Below are positions 39,050 to 52,169 of a DNA stretch of 64,000 bases, piece by piece. Origin of the DNA: Chrysomallon squamiferum (lineage: Eukaryota; Mollusca; Gastropoda; Neomphalida; Peltospiridae); NCBI GenBank assembly GCA_012295275.1, contig CM022669.1, positions 13,274,172-13,338,171 on the forward strand, given 5' to 3'. A program made the position numbers and the translations under genes. Under the pieces are notes generated by a model. The model did no database searches. It saw nothing but the letters and a program-made list of their open reading frames with translations, and was not told where the DNA came from. How positions within the stretch are numbered: position 1 is the first letter of the stretch; each line of letters starts with the position of its first letter.

Positions 39050-39620
39050 CACACATAAAAGGCCGTAACTACACTGAGGCAAATGAGACAAATGCCTCAT
39101 ACCGAAATTAGCGATCTTATTATTATTATTTTTTTTTTTATAACACATAGATTTTATTTATAAAATATAAAATATAAATCTCTATTTCGATAGAAACGAT
39201 ACCCAATGAATTCATTCGTTTATGTCAATAGTTACCGTTTGAAGTCTATCGACATCGATACGACGAAAGCCATAACTGACTTCAAGACGACAGTTTTTGC
39301 ATTATTTTCAAAAGTCTGCTTACGGCGATGACATACATACATACATACACACAGGCCACACTGTAGGTCTTCCTCAGGACTAAGAGGGGGACATTTTTCC
39401 AATGGGAAGGCGTATTGGATTTTTTAAATAATGAAAATTTATTTCGACATTAACAAATTTTTCACCGAAATTTATATGCACGTGACCTTACCAAGTAGCG
39501 GATAAACTAACCATGAGGTGGAGGAATAGTTAAAGCCGCAATCCCCCAAACCAAAAAAAAAAAAAAAAAAAACCACAACAAAAAAAACACACACAAAAAA
39601 AAAAAAAAAAAAAAAAAAAA
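39050..39620. mobile_element. Possible SINE-like remnant with A-rich tail
   Basis: A patch less AT-rich than its surroundings (GGCCGTAACTAC at 39061, GGCCACACTGTAGG at 39354, GCGGATAAACTAACC at about 39498) ends in two A-rich runs (39547-39572 and 39597-39620), as a retroposed element would. I see no clear A/B box pair, target-site duplication or coding sequence, so the call is tentative. Confidence 0.25.
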
Positions 39621-39885
39621 CAAACAATAATAAAAATTAAAATTTTAAAAATCTCCAATTATTTTGTCAGAATGAAACAACTTTAATATAGGCCTAATAT
39701 GTATTTTATCAACCGAATCGTAAGACATATGATTAGAATTCACATTTTTCAGAATATGTTAACAGTTTTTAGTTACTTTATTATGTAATCACTGATGTGT
39801 AGGTTTACACGAGGACACTGGTTTTGCTCGCGAGATGAAAGCAGTATTTTTATAATATTATTATTTATATTACGAATACTTCTTC

Positions 39886-39922
<37 letters not shown>

Positions 39923-41199
39923 TATTATTATTTACTATTTATCATTTATTATAATTATTATCATCATCATTATTATTAGTAGTAGTAAATATTAATTTGG
40001 TTATTTGAGTGAATAATATAATATTTTACTTTCAGAAAGTAATAATACCATTAAAAGAAGATGACGATTATTTATTATTTATTAACGCTAATTACAATAA
40101 TGCTAATTATTTAAATTGTATTTTGAAATAATGAGTACTCAGTTATGGAGTAAAGAGTTCTCTACTTAGTTTTGTTGTTAATCTTATAAATAATTTTAAA
40201 TTTGCTTATTAGCATTATAATTAATGACGTTAATACAACTGTTTAGATAGGCCCAATTTAATAATTTATAAACCCAATTTGGACCTCTTAGAAAAAAGTA
40301 GGTTGCAATAATAGTTCTGAAATAAAGGTTTATTTATAATATAATTTCACATCAATATGCTATTTTATAACAGAGAGCGATTTTCTATTTTAATTCCGCT
40401 GAAGTTGGATGTAAGAGCAATGTTTAAGAAAAATAAACGAAAAAGACACGTAGAATGTCTAGCATTCGAATCGCATGGCATTCTGGGCCATGAATCCAGT
40501 CTAATCTATGCAACCTCTATTATCGTGACACATAATGTGTTAAACCTATTCCTTGGACATATAGTATTATCGAGTTGTGTGAGTTATCTACCCTTGGGAG
40601 ACCCTCAACTTTCGTAAATGGCGTTTGATCGTTTCCGAAGCGGGTCCATTATTAAGTTTAGTCTGTATAATTTCCGTTAAAAGTTGTGGAAGTAATTGCA
40701 AAATGTGTGACAAAATTAGTGATCACACAAAACATTTGATAGCATCTGGATTTTAAACAGGTAGTGAGAAAACTTGATATTTGTAATGAAGATTTCATGG
40801 ACATTTTTGAAACAATGGGGCACTTTACGGGTTAAACTATTTTATTGAATCAGTGTTGAATGGAACAATAAGTAACTTGCAACTTTTATATTTGCTCTAG
40901 TGTATTTATACTAAAATCGTCATGGAGCCTGTTTTCAATAAAAGGACAAATAACAATAGCTTATGTGAAGATATAAATTAAAGAAAATATGATTAATATA
41001 TATAAACATCATCATCATTAAGTAAACAAAAAACTGAACATTATATATATGTTTTTTAACAATTATCTGATAAAAGTAAAGACATTTTTGTTTTGTGTCA
41101 ATGCTTTTTATTTGTTTCATTTAATTAATAATAATAATAATAATAATAATTAATAATATTATTATTATTTCTAATCCTTTCAGGCATCTAAGTGAGGGG

Positions 41200-44100
41200 A
41201 TGGATCCGCCTTCAGAAAACGTGGAGGACAAAGCTCCACGTAAGCCTCCACATAACAAGGAAGCCTGGATCCAAGCCACAGATCAGCCTCCAGAAGACCC
41301 TCAACAAGAGAATGTTCATACAGTGACTGTTGGCTCAGATATTGCTGTTGTACCCAGTGACTGGCTAGAAAGAACAGCAACATCTGTTCAGAATGTTTGG
41401 CAGGCAGCTACTTCTACAGTTCAAGTATGGCCAGGTCAACATTCTCCTCACAGTCCTGGTGTTCAGCAACATGATGGCATAGACCAGTCTTCTGATGTGC
41501 TTCCTCTAGACAAACAATGGATGGGCCATACCAAATCTTCACCACAACCACCGATGTTGAAAAGAATATTGTCAGACCACTCAATCAGGCAGCAGTCGTC
41601 ATTTCAGAATTATATGAAATCTGATGACCATGTGAAAATGCCTTCATCTCCTGAAACTTTATATGAAAATCAAGGACAGATGATGGATTCCATTACCACA
41701 GATTGGACTGAAGGCAGCAGAGTTTTTTCTACGACAATTCCTGTTACTTATTCAACAAGCAGTCCTGTAACCTATCTATCAGCCAGCTCTGGACCTTACT
41801 CTGTAAGTTCTAGATCATATCCAGGAAGTCCTGGTCCTTACTCTTCGGTTAGTGTTTCATATTCGTCCACAAATGCAAATCCTTATCCAACAACTGAACC
41901 ATCACCATTACTTTCCATGGAAAAGATATGGTCAACTGTTCCTCAGACTGTTGGGACAATTTTCAAAAATGGCAGTTCATCTCCTCAGGTTTCTGCTTCA
42001 GACTTAGCTTACTTACAGCAAGCTGAAGCTTCACCCAGTAATCAGAATGACTGGGTTGTACCATCTTCCAGTTCTTCATACAAAGACATCCAAAACACGT
42101 TAGTGTCTGCTTTTGTTAATCCCAAGGATGAAAATGATACAATGTGGGTTGGTCTTTCACGACATGGAATTTCCATCACTCCTGAGCAGGAACAGCTGCA
42201 AGAATATTTCAGCAGAAATGCAGTTAATGTTATTCGTGATGGAGAGAAGAAGGATGCAGGGTTGATATGGAACCAGAGTATCACAAATGAAACGAACTGT
42301 GAGGTTTATTCTGAAAGTTTGGATGGTCTGGTATCGTATGATAAAAGACCAAATGTCTATCCTCATAGTGTCAATCTGTCTCCACCAGATAAATCTGTGC
42401 ATAAACACCATGGAAAAGATTCTTTAGATGTTCAAGTGCCTGAATCCAGTAGCAAGCTAATGTCTTCAGCAGGAACTCAGACAATGTACACTCTTCCCAA
42501 AGTTCAGTACATTCATGTACATCCTCCTAAAAGTGCTGCTCAGAAAGTTGCTGGGCAGATTCTTCTTTCAACTGAAGATTTCTCGAGCAATCACAGGAAT
42601 ATTCCTAGTCCTAATCAAGGAGCATTTAATCAAAATAGAGTTAATCAAACAGACCAACATGATGTTCATCATGTCACAGCTGATTCTCCACAGCCAGTTC
42701 TGGCAAGAAGTGCCAGTGATCTTAATGTACATTTGTATCAAAATATCAGTCGGTCAAATGTCATTGAAAGAACAGACAACATGAATCAAGATAGATATCC
42801 ATTAGAAAATTTTCCAAGAAAGATAGTCTCTTCAGATTCTCCAGCCAGAGAGTTTTTAATATTGGATAATGCAGTTTCAGTTCATAGTAACTGGCAGAAA
42901 GAAAATATGGAGCTAAAGGGCAGCATTAAACAAATCCATAATGACCAACAAGAAACTGAATCTCAGGTTGGTATCTTAAAAAATGAAGAGTTGAAGACCA
43001 ATCAGGATGTTGTTGATGATGATGATGATGATGATGACGATGATGATGATGGAAGTTCTGAGTGGTCACAGTCATCAGATGAGGATCTTGATTATCTGTC
43101 TTGTGTTTGTTCCATTTGTGGAAAACAATTGATTCATGGTGGACAAGACAAAAGTGAAATTTGTAATACATGTAAATTAGTGAGGTCAGTGGAAAAGATC
43201 ACAGAGGAGAAGTTACCAAGGAGTCCAAGGACTAAGTGTAGTGCCACTACCTACAAATCAACTCTCGATGAAATCAAAGCTGAAAATAAAAGAGGCAGAA
43301 AGTCTTGCAAACCTAAAAAACTTTGGGTTCAGAGTTCAGCAGAGGAAATGTCTGTGGCAGCTGCTGCTAAAGATGAGGCTGATGATGTCAAACCTCCTCT
43401 GGCACTTGTTACACCAAAGGAAGAAAATAGTAATTTTTCTGAAGATGCGCCTTTGTCTTTTGTGAGAAATAGTGAAGAAACAGAGACTCTTCCTGCAGTA
43501 AAGAGAAAACGTGGTAGACCCAAGAAATCAGAAAGTAAAGGGAAAATTACACTACAAAGAATACCAACAAGGCAAAGATTAAAAACAGTGGAACCTGCAG
43601 AAACAAGTAAAGATGAAGACACAAGTGATGATGAAGGTTCCAAGAGGCCGAAGCAGGGAAAGCGTAAGAGTGTTTGGCGGTGTCGACTATGTGGTTCAAC
43701 TTACGCTTTACAAAGTCAGCTTACTCACCATCGTCAGAGTGTGTGCACCAAACGGAAATGTCCTGAGTGTGGAGTCAGGTTTGCAAACAAGAGTAAGCTT
43801 GCTAGACACATGCGAAGTCATTCAGGACTAAAGCCATTTGCATGCAATTTGTGTGGTAAATCTTATGGCGACCGTGGGAGCCTTAATGCTCATAATGCAT
43901 CACACGAAGGAGCAAAACCATTTGTGTGTGAGCAGTGCGGTCGACAGTACACTCATAAAGGCAGTTTTAAGTCTCACATGAGGACTCACACAGGTGACAA
44001 ACCCTTTCAGTGTGACCACTGTGGAACACAGTTTTCTTTTCGAAGCAGTCTGTTGTGTCATATTAAAACTCATACAGGTGAGCGGCCATATACGTGTGAC

Positions 44101-44619
44101 ATCTGTGGCAAGACATTTGCTGACCGAAGTGTCCAGCTCCGGCACACGAGGTCACACAAGGGGGACAAACCTTACCAGTGCAAGGAGTGTGGGAAGGGCT
44201 TCACCCAGAGTGGTACATTAAAGATACACATGCGCAAACACACCGGTGACAAGCCTTACAGCTGTGCAATCTGCCATCAGTCCTTCATTTGTCGCAGTGA
44301 CCTCAATAAACATTCTCGCTGCCACAGTGCAGATCACAAACCATCAGTGAAACGGAGCAAAGCAGCACCTCCTGCTGTTGTTCCTGTCCAGAGCCAAGAA
44401 CATCTACAGATGCCAGTTCAGGTTGCATGTCAGGTGACTCCAGCCATGTCAGAGGTTATTGAATACACTCCACAGAACATGGACTACACAACAATGACTA
44501 AAATGGAAGCTACGGATTCCGTGAAGAATTTGATTATTTTATCATCTCAGGTAGAAGAAGCTGGTGTGCAGTATGTAACTAATCAGTTGTACAGGGGGAA
44601 TTACGTGACCATGATGTAA
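41200..44619 (+). CDS. C2H2 zinc-finger transcription factor with AT-hook, 1139 aa, single coding exon
   Basis: ATG at 41200 lies 16 bases after a strong acceptor (CCTTTCAG, exon from 41184), so at least one upstream 5' UTR exon is expected while the coding part is uninterrupted. Residues 1-600 are Ser/Pro/Gln-rich and disordered-looking. Asp606-617 is poly-Asp, and 637-658 holds a CxxC...CxxC pair (C637, C640, C655, C658). An AT-hook-like KRKRGRPKK lies at about 768-776. From 828 to 1042 run eight consecutive fingers: the first ends in Cys instead of His (HHRQSVC), the other seven are classical CxxC-x12-HxxxH with TGDKPY-type linkers. A sequence-specific nuclear DNA-binding protein is the family expectation. 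I cannot assign an orthologue. Confidence 0.93.
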   Translation: MDPPSENVEDKAPRKPPHNKEAWIQATDQPPEDPQQENVHTVTVGSDIAVVPSDWLERTATSVQNVWQAATSTVQVWPGQHSPHSPGVQQHDGIDQSSDVLPLDKQWMGHTKSSPQPPMLKRILSDHSIRQQSSFQNYMKSDDHVKMPSSPETLYENQGQMMDSITTDWTEGSRVFSTTIPVTYSTSSPVTYLSASSGPYSVSSRSYPGSPGPYSSVSVSYSSTNANPYPTTEPSPLLSMEKIWSTVPQTVGTIFKNGSSSPQVSASDLAYLQQAEASPSNQNDWVVPSSSSSYKDIQNTLVSAFVNPKDENDTMWVGLSRHGISITPEQEQLQEYFSRNAVNVIRDGEKKDAGLIWNQSITNETNCEVYSESLDGLVSYDKRPNVYPHSVNLSPPDKSVHKHHGKDSLDVQVPESSSKLMSSAGTQTMYTLPKVQYIHVHPPKSAAQKVAGQILLSTEDFSSNHRNIPSPNQGAFNQNRVNQTDQHDVHHVTADSPQPVLARSASDLNVHLYQNISRSNVIERTDNMNQDRYPLENFPRKIVSSDSPAREFLILDNAVSVHSNWQKENMELKGSIKQIHNDQQETESQVGILKNEELKTNQDVVDDDDDDDDDDDDGSSEWSQSSDEDLDYLSCVCSICGKQLIHGGQDKSEICNTCKLVRSVEKITEEKLPRSPRTKCSATTYKSTLDEIKAENKRGRKSCKPKKLWVQSSAEEMSVAAAAKDEADDVKPPLALVTPKEENSNFSEDAPLSFVRNSEETETLPAVKRKRGRPKKSESKGKITLQRIPTRQRLKTVEPAETSKDEDTSDDEGSKRPKQGKRKSVWRCRLCGSTYALQSQLTHHRQSVCTKRKCPECGVRFANKSKLARHMRSHSGLKPFACNLCGKSYGDRGSLNAHNASHEGAKPFVCEQCGRQYTHKGSFKSHMRTHTGDKPFQCDHCGTQFSFRSSLLCHIKTHTGERPYTCDICGKTFADRSVQLRHTRSHKGDKPYQCKECGKGFTQSGTLKIHMRKHTGDKPYSCAICHQSFICRSDLNKHSRCHSADHKPSVKRSKAAPPAVVPVQSQEHLQMPVQVACQVTPAMSEVIEYTPQNMDYTTMTKMEATDSVKNLIILSSQVEEAGVQYVTNQLYRGNYVTMM

Positions 44620-45877
44620 GCAGATTGTGCAACTGATTAATTCTATCAGCTTGACATTAAAACCACTGGTAAAACTGAAATAGTCTGGTTCTTTTTTACA
44701 TTTATTACTATAATTATAATGTTTTGAACAATAAGCAGTTTTCTTTTTGTGATTATGTTTTTTTTTTATCTTTAGTTTTATTTATTCTTGTTGTTATATT
44801 ATTTACTGATTGGGTTGTATCTGATGGAATTTTTGTTTCATAATTTGAAAGTATTTAATACATACATTTTATTTCATTACACATTTGTTATATTTTGTAT
44901 TAGAAAATGATTTATACTTCTGATAATCCTAATGAATATTTATAAATTGTTAAGAATGGTGCTATTTCTTTTAATTTCTATACATGTACAAACTTGAACA
45001 TTTCAAACGAAAAATGGTGATATAATATTTTTCTTCTTTCTCTCTGTTTGAACATTATTGATATTAAGTTTTGTTCTCATTATCAATACTTGATTAAAAT
45101 GTAATTTTCATTAAACAAGACTATTTAAATCTTATGTCTAATGTTTTTGGCAGCTACAGATTAATCTAAAATCATAGCTACATTAATATGTGTGTGCATG
45201 TGTGGATGGATGTGTGTGTTTGTGTGTAAAAACCTAAATGCATATTGCATATTTTATAAACTTTGTCATACTGTGGATAGAAAACTGTTAAATTTTGCAC
45301 CATAAAGCATTATGGATGCATACACTTAAACATGTTGAATTGTCTTTATGAACTGTGCAATTTGTTCAACATTTTAAACACTTTTGTTTATAAAATATAA
45401 TAATCTGGTACCAAAAACTATCATTTAGTGTAAATTAAAATAATATTAAAAACAGCTGCATTTGTATTTTTTTGCATTTAAGAATTTACATTCAATAATT
45501 TAGGATAATTTGTTTAATATATTTATAATTTATATGTAATTAAGAACTGACAATTTTAAATTTGAGCATACCTTGTTTAAACAAAATGTATTTTAGCCTT
45601 GATTGTGAATCTCGGGAAAAGGGTGTTTTTGGTGGGTTTTTTTTAATTTCCTTATTCCTACTTGGTTTGTTATAGATTATGCATTTTTAAATATGCAGTT
45701 GTAGTCACATGCGTACATACACACTCAAATATAGATACAAATACAGATTATATATATATATATATATAATTTTGATGATTAAAATGATAATTCATTTTAC
45801 ATTCTGGGCAGATGCATCCCAGAATAAGTTTATCTTTTTTATAATTTTTTTTTTTTTTCACATCCGAGGATAAAGTG

Positions 45878-46015
45878 CCAGTGTGTGTGTGTGTGTGTTG
45901 GTGTATGTCTGTGTGTGTGTGTGTGTGTGTGTGTTGGTGTATGTATGTGTGTGTGTGTGTGTGTGTGTGCTTGTGTGTATGTGTGTGTTTGTGTGTCTGT
46001 GTGTGTGTTCTTGTG
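45878..46015. repeat. (GT)n array with periodic interruptions
   Basis: About 140 bp of GT units punctuated by GTTGGTGTATGT-type breaks recurring about every 50 bp, implying slippage plus unit duplication. The frames across it are artefacts. Confidence 0.95.
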
Positions 46016-47365
46016 TTTGTATTGTTTACATTACCAGAGACTTAAAAATTACTTACATATATAATTACAAGAAATGAACATAATGAAATTATATTCCCCT
46101 TTGTACAGCATTATATAAATAAATTATTAAGCTACAAAATATTTAAAACATAGTTTCAATAAATGTTTTTTTTTTTAAGAATAAATATTGTCATTATTAT
46201 TACTATTATTATTATTATCATCGTCATTATGATTATTATTATTAGTAGTATTAATTAATGTTCATTATCTTTTGGCAATATTTGAGTTAATTCACAAAAA
46301 TTGTCAGATAAATACATTTATACATTTATTACTATTATTTCTTGTTTTTTTTTTAAATTAAAAATGTGTTGACTAAGATGCATGTTTAATATTGGAAGTC
46401 AGTAGTGTTTGATCATATTGAAGAGAATTACATAAAGTCAAACATTATATAGTTTTTGTTTTTGGTGTTGTTGGAGAGTTAAGCTGTTTGTAGAGGAGCT
46501 TTATCCTGACCGAGATTAGTTGGAGATAAATTGTGAAAAGTAAGATTACACAGTTGTTCTTCTAATTTGCTAAGCAAATTATTTTCTACAGGTTTTGTTG
46601 ACTGTGGATTCTGTTATGGTTCACTAGTCTGAACAACCAAAGAATTCAATGCAATAAACATTAACTGGAAATACAATATTTTTAATTTAAAAAAAAAAAA
46701 AGATCACTTGATCACTTGCATCAAATTCTGATATTGATGTAATATGTCATTTAATGGTATGAAAAAACGCTTCCAACTTTTCATTTCTGTTTAGTGGTTT
46801 CAAATCCTCAAGAAGTAAGGATAACTTATTATTTAAGCACAAAATATGAAAAAGATTGCACTGAAAGCATATCATTGCTATATGTATTTGCATAATTGCA
46901 CATACACACGCATGCATACACAAAGTAACAAGCAAAATAATTATTATGTAGATGATTTTAAATGAAAATGTCACAAACCATAAACATTACTGTCGATCTC
47001 ATAAATAATGAAATGTGCCTTTATAATATAAAATTTGTATGTTGTTTGGTTACCATAGCAATTAAAACCTAGTGGGATTCTGGAGAGACTGCCATGTTTA
47101 AATTCAAAGTAAAATAAAATTTTGACTTTCATGGCAGTAGGAATAATTTTTAAATTTTTAATTTTTTACTTTGTAGATTCTGCTCATTTGTAAGCCATCC
47201 ACTTCTCATCTTAATGTCTTAACTGCATAATGTTAATTTTTTGTTGTGAATTTTTATTCTTGTAAAGCTTAGTTTTACCTGTTAAAGACAAAATTCCACA
47301 TCATTATTTTAAGTCATCTTATTAAGTAGTTCATACATTTTTTTAAATCTCAACTGGTTAAAATA

Positions 47366-47402
<37 letters not shown>

Positions 47403-49044
47403 AAGGTCAAAATTCCCTTTTATCATAAAATGACGAATAATTTAAAGACAAAAACACAAACATCCTTAAATCCCCATATTCATATCATAAAGAAAATTAG
47501 CCTTCAACATTTTGTTTTTGAATACATTTAACATAATTTGATATAGTTTTTAAAATATATTCAAATTATTTTTAGTTTTTAAATAACTGGTTTAGAATGT
47601 TGAACAGATTGTTATGAATATTAACTATAATATCCATATCATCCTATTAAGCTGTTCTGTTATAAGATGAAGTATTCCAGTGAAGCAAATAGTAGCTTTA
47701 AAACTTGTGTTTTAAAGTAAGTATATATCATTTAAAGATCTATCACTGACAATGCCTCACATGTTGGCAATGTTCATTTTTCATACAAGCATTATTTATG
47801 TATATTTTTATGTACTGGCAATTTGTACATAGTTAATCTCATGTGTTAAAATAAATTTAATTGTTTAGAATACATTTTTGATAATAAACTACAAATATAT
47901 TACCTCTGTTTTTTTTTCTTTTTTATTACATATCTCACAGAATGCTCATAAAGAATTTGTTACAGGCGTTCTAAATTAAAAACAGATGAATGAATATTGC
48001 ATATGAATTATGGTGAAGTTCTTTCATACATTTCTCAAGTCAGTTTAATCTATTTTTTAAAGTTTTAGCTAATAAATGTATCTTGGTGAATGGTTTTTGA
48101 ATACTTATTTGGAACTCATTAAATAAATTTGTCAATTTATTTTATTTTTTATTCTACAAGTTTGGAACTGGCAATAATAATCGTTATTTCAGTTTAATCT
48201 TAATACAGTTTCAAACAAAATGTTAACTCATAAACTTTAGTACAGTTTTGGAACTGGATATAAACAACAAGGAATACAGTGTATAATAAAATACTATTAT
48301 GAGATAATAAAACAAAGAAATACAACAATTATAATTTATTTTCTACACAATCAATGTGAACAATATATGCACATCAAACACTAATACAAAAATGTGTGGG
48401 TGTGATGCCTTCATTGATGCTATGCAAACTTTCTTTTTCTTCTTTTTTTCCCTGCTCTCTTACACATCTTAAATGACATTCCAGGTATTACCTGTTATCA
48501 GCATCTCTCGAAAAACTGCTTAGTCCATCCCTGTGTCATATTTTTTCTTCACAATTTAGGAGAGGCAAACATTATCAGCAATTATTAGTGTGAAAAAGAG
48601 TTATCTTAATTAAATGGCTACTGAATGTGCAAGAACATGAAAATTTAAAAATAAAACCATATATAGCATGTATACACAACATAAATCTGAATAAAAATGT
48701 TTACAAAAATTGTGGTTTTTGAACAATAAATAAATAAATAAATAAATAAATGTAAATACTTGAAGATTACAAAACATTTGTGTTGGTGGCTAAGAAAAAC
48801 TCAAAATTATCAACATTATCTAGATAAATTAATTAATTAAAAAAAGTAGTTTTTAATACAAATTTCTGTAATTTTCCCCAATATATTTATTATTCAGTAT
48901 CATTCCAACTGTTTATTCATTTTATTACATACATTTACATATTTCTGTATTAATTCCTGATTCAATTTTGAGTTAGTGAGGCAGTGTGTGTGTGCAACAA
49001 GGCAAGTACTAATGAACACATTCAATTATTATTAGTAATATTAC

Positions 49045-49326
49045 AACCTTCAAAATATAAAGTTACAGAGCAATTGTGTGCAGATTTTGAGTCCGATATT
49101 ACTATATTTCTGTATCAGAATAGCACTATCATTACTGAAAGGAGAAATGGTTAAAAACTTTTAGCTGAAATAGATAATCTAAAATAACCTTCAAAATATA
49201 AAGTTACAAAGCAATTGTGTGCATATTTTGAGTCTGATATTACTATATTTCTGTATCAGAATAGCACTATCATTACTGAAAGGAGAAATGGTTAAAAACT
49301 TTTAGCTGAAATAGATAATCTAAAAT
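49045..49326. repeat. 141-bp tandem duplication, two copies
   Basis: AACCTTCAAAATATAAAG starts at 49045 and again at 49186. The two units differ at only a few positions (for example GAGTCC/GAGTCT), indicating a recent local duplication. Confidence 0.95.
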
Positions 49327-50905
49327 AAGAATAATTATGAATAGATCAAAGATTAGAAATTAAAATAGCTCATATTCATAGGTGTATTATTATTATTATT
49401 GATGTTAAATTTTAATCTTTATTTATTTGTGTTTATATTACGATGTAACTGAGAAAGAGGCATAGCACTGACATTTTTAACACAACTTTCCCTGTAATTT
49501 TGATAGTTACTAATTGATTTAAAGATTAAGTATAAGATTTAACAATTTTATTACTAGTTCAGTGAAGAGAGAAAATTCCACAAAAATTATAAAGATAATT
49601 TCTAAGTTTTTTAAAAAAAAATTTATTATTATTTTTTTAAATGGCCATTTAAAAATTAATTAAGTTGTACTAGTCTGATTTGTATTTTATATACAGAAAC
49701 TGGTGTTGGACACAAATGTGTTATTTAATATTTACAGTAACATCTATAAAACACAGAAGCACAAAAAAAAGGAAAAGCCATTATACCACATAATATTAAC
49801 AATAAAGAAAATAAATATTTGTCTTTTAAAAAAACATCTCATATCTATAAAAACAAGACCTAATGGGATCTGTACAAGCCTACCCAACTGATCCATCATG
49901 TTTATGTGGAGTAAAAGATGGTTTCTGTGTATCCATAGATGTATATACTGTATAAACTTTATTCATTGGGAATTTGTAATCCATACTCCAATAAGATAAA
50001 AAGACATCACATATTTCATATATTCTTAATGACCTTATTCATCGGTTTTTAATTTATTTATTTTTCTCAAATTTTAACAAGCTAATTTTGAAAGATACAA
50101 TATTTTTCAAACTTTTACAGAACTATATAAAAATATTGTTGTCAATGAAATAATTATTATTAGAATTTTAAAATTATGTACATAATTATTTTTAAAACAT
50201 TACTTATAGAAATTACAGGGATATATATACATATATATTATATAAAATAATAATTTAAAAATAAGTGAAAAAGAATTTCTATGAAGTTTAAAAATACTAT
50301 GAATATTTCGTTGCATTTAATCAACTGTTCAGTACATATATTTATTATAATTATTTAAACAATCCATTGAAGATACATGTAAATGTGGAAAAAACATGTC
50401 AAATAGTATATAATTTCAAATTACAAACAAAAAATATTACTTGTTCACTAATCAAGATCAAATTTATTTAGATTTTCAAAGATTTCTTGTGAGAATTTAG
50501 TGAAAAAAATTGATAGCAAGGTTCTTGTTAACCTTTAGTGCTGAATATATAAATTAAAACTTACAGATATATATATTGCCATTGTAAGTACCAAGTTCAG
50601 TTACAGTAAATTAAATATATATTTTTAATAATATCTATATATATATTATATAGGAATCAACACTAGACTAAAATCAGTTATTAAGTTCTATATACAGATG
50701 TGTGCATTTTATATTTTTATGACAATAAATCTATAAAGAAAATTCTAAAATATGGGTGCACTGTATAAATGAAATTATAACGGTAACCAAAAAAACAAAA
50801 AAAAAAATTAAGTAAAGAACAATAATTTGATCTAGCCAGTTGAAATGGTTTCACTGTGGCACAAGCTAAAGCCCAGACTTGTTCATCCTTCTACTGTCTT
50901 TATTG

Positions 50906-52125
50906 TTAGACTCTAAGTCCATCCCTCTGGGCATCAGTCAGGGTCTCATACCGCACCTCTTTTGATCGACAAAGCAGAACACAGACACTAAGCAGACCGA
51001 GTATCTGAATAAAAGAATGAAAATGTATGTAAAATTCTGTCATTATCCGATATCTATTTCAGTTACTAAAAGATAATGAGATTGTTTTTTGTAGCTAGAA
51101 TAATTAAAAAAGTGGAGGAGATTGATTCTTTTCACAATAGGTCTCAGATGTAATTAATTAAAAAAAAAAAGTAAATAAATAAATAAATAAATAAAAATCA
51201 GTTGGAGGGGAGGTATAAACAAATGGTATAAATAGAGTTCATACATATAATAAGGAAGGAATGGAATTTTAATATCTACCTGTATAACAGCAAAAGCAAT
51301 GGAGACTCCAGCTATGTAAATCAGGTTGTTCAGAAATTTGTCTTTCAGTGAATCCAGACATCCCTAAATAAAACAAAAATAAATAACACTCATTTAATTA
51401 TTAATCACAGAAACAGGTATGTCACTAATAGCCGTACATTTTCAGACAAGAAAAACAAAAACAAAAGAACAGAACTAACACCAAATAAAATGCATGACAT
51501 AAAATTTACTAATTTTATTCCTGTTAAATTTTCTGAGTTAAAAATTCACATAAACCCTGTTTAATTTTTACATTTTTAATTTTTCCAAAGTTCTTTATTC
51601 TTAAATATTTTCATTACATATACTGGGTTATGGGTTCAAGCAAGGATAACACCTTACTTCTTTAGACAAAATGAAAACTGAATGGTCTTATTCATGGGGT
51701 AGCAGTCCTTTTCCTACACACTAAGTTAATAAGTTAAATCTCTCCCAAAACTATTATCACAAAAATACATGCTTATCAAATCTTTCTGTATTCATACAAC
51801 CGTCTATATTACTAAAAATTAAAAAAAACCCACAATCATGCATAACTAATGTGTATGCTATTAGAAATAACGTTTCTACAGACCTCAATGTTGATGTCGT
51901 GGTTGCTGTCACTGAGAAACCTGTTGCAGTAGGTAAGATTTGACTGATTTATGCAGCAGCTCTGGGGAACTTGGTGAGTGAGATGACCGGACCACACCTT
52001 CACTTTTAGCCAATCACTGGCATTGTTTACTCCACAGCAGTGGAGCTGAAATGAAAAATAAAAGCATATGTTACATGTGGTTAACAGTGTTAAAAAAATA
52101 AACCTCTCTCGTTGTCTCGATCTCT

Positions 52126-52169
<44 letters not shown>

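Larger units (their letters stand above)
38482..41183. other. Intergenic region between CPQ and zinc-finger gene
   Basis: About 2.7 kb. Contains the CPQ 3' UTR, an (ATT)n tract at about 38665-38700, a (GA)n tract at 38724-38771, a possible short interspersed element remnant at about 39050-39620, a (TTA)n tract at 39890-39930 and presumably the zinc-finger promoter. A CAG/GTAGTG donor at 40760/40761 could end the 5' UTR exon that splices to the acceptor at 41183. An 86-codon frame at 40357-40617 shows no recognisable domain. Confidence 0.5.
44620..50905. other. Large convergent noncoding interval
   Basis: About 6.3 kb between the zinc-finger stop codon and the tetraspanin stop codon. It holds both 3' UTRs and repeats: (AT)n at 45750-45768, a (GT)n array at 45878-46015, an ATT-rich stretch near 46190-46240, an A-run at 47369-47400, (AAAT)n at about 48727-48750 and a 141-bp tandem duplication at 49045-49326. 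I see no conserved reading frame, tRNA or transposon. Confidence 0.6.

Noticed and set aside
40357-40617. 86-codon plus-strand frame upstream of the zinc-finger gene
   Set aside because: No recognisable domain or splice partners. Probably a chance frame in promoter or 5' UTR sequence.
42926-43171. His-rich minus-strand frame opposite the zinc-finger gene
   Set aside because: Antisense of the GAT-coded poly-Asp stretch.
45883-46077. Cys-Val-rich plus-strand frame
   Set aside because: Translation of a (GT)n array, with no splice context or conserved residues.
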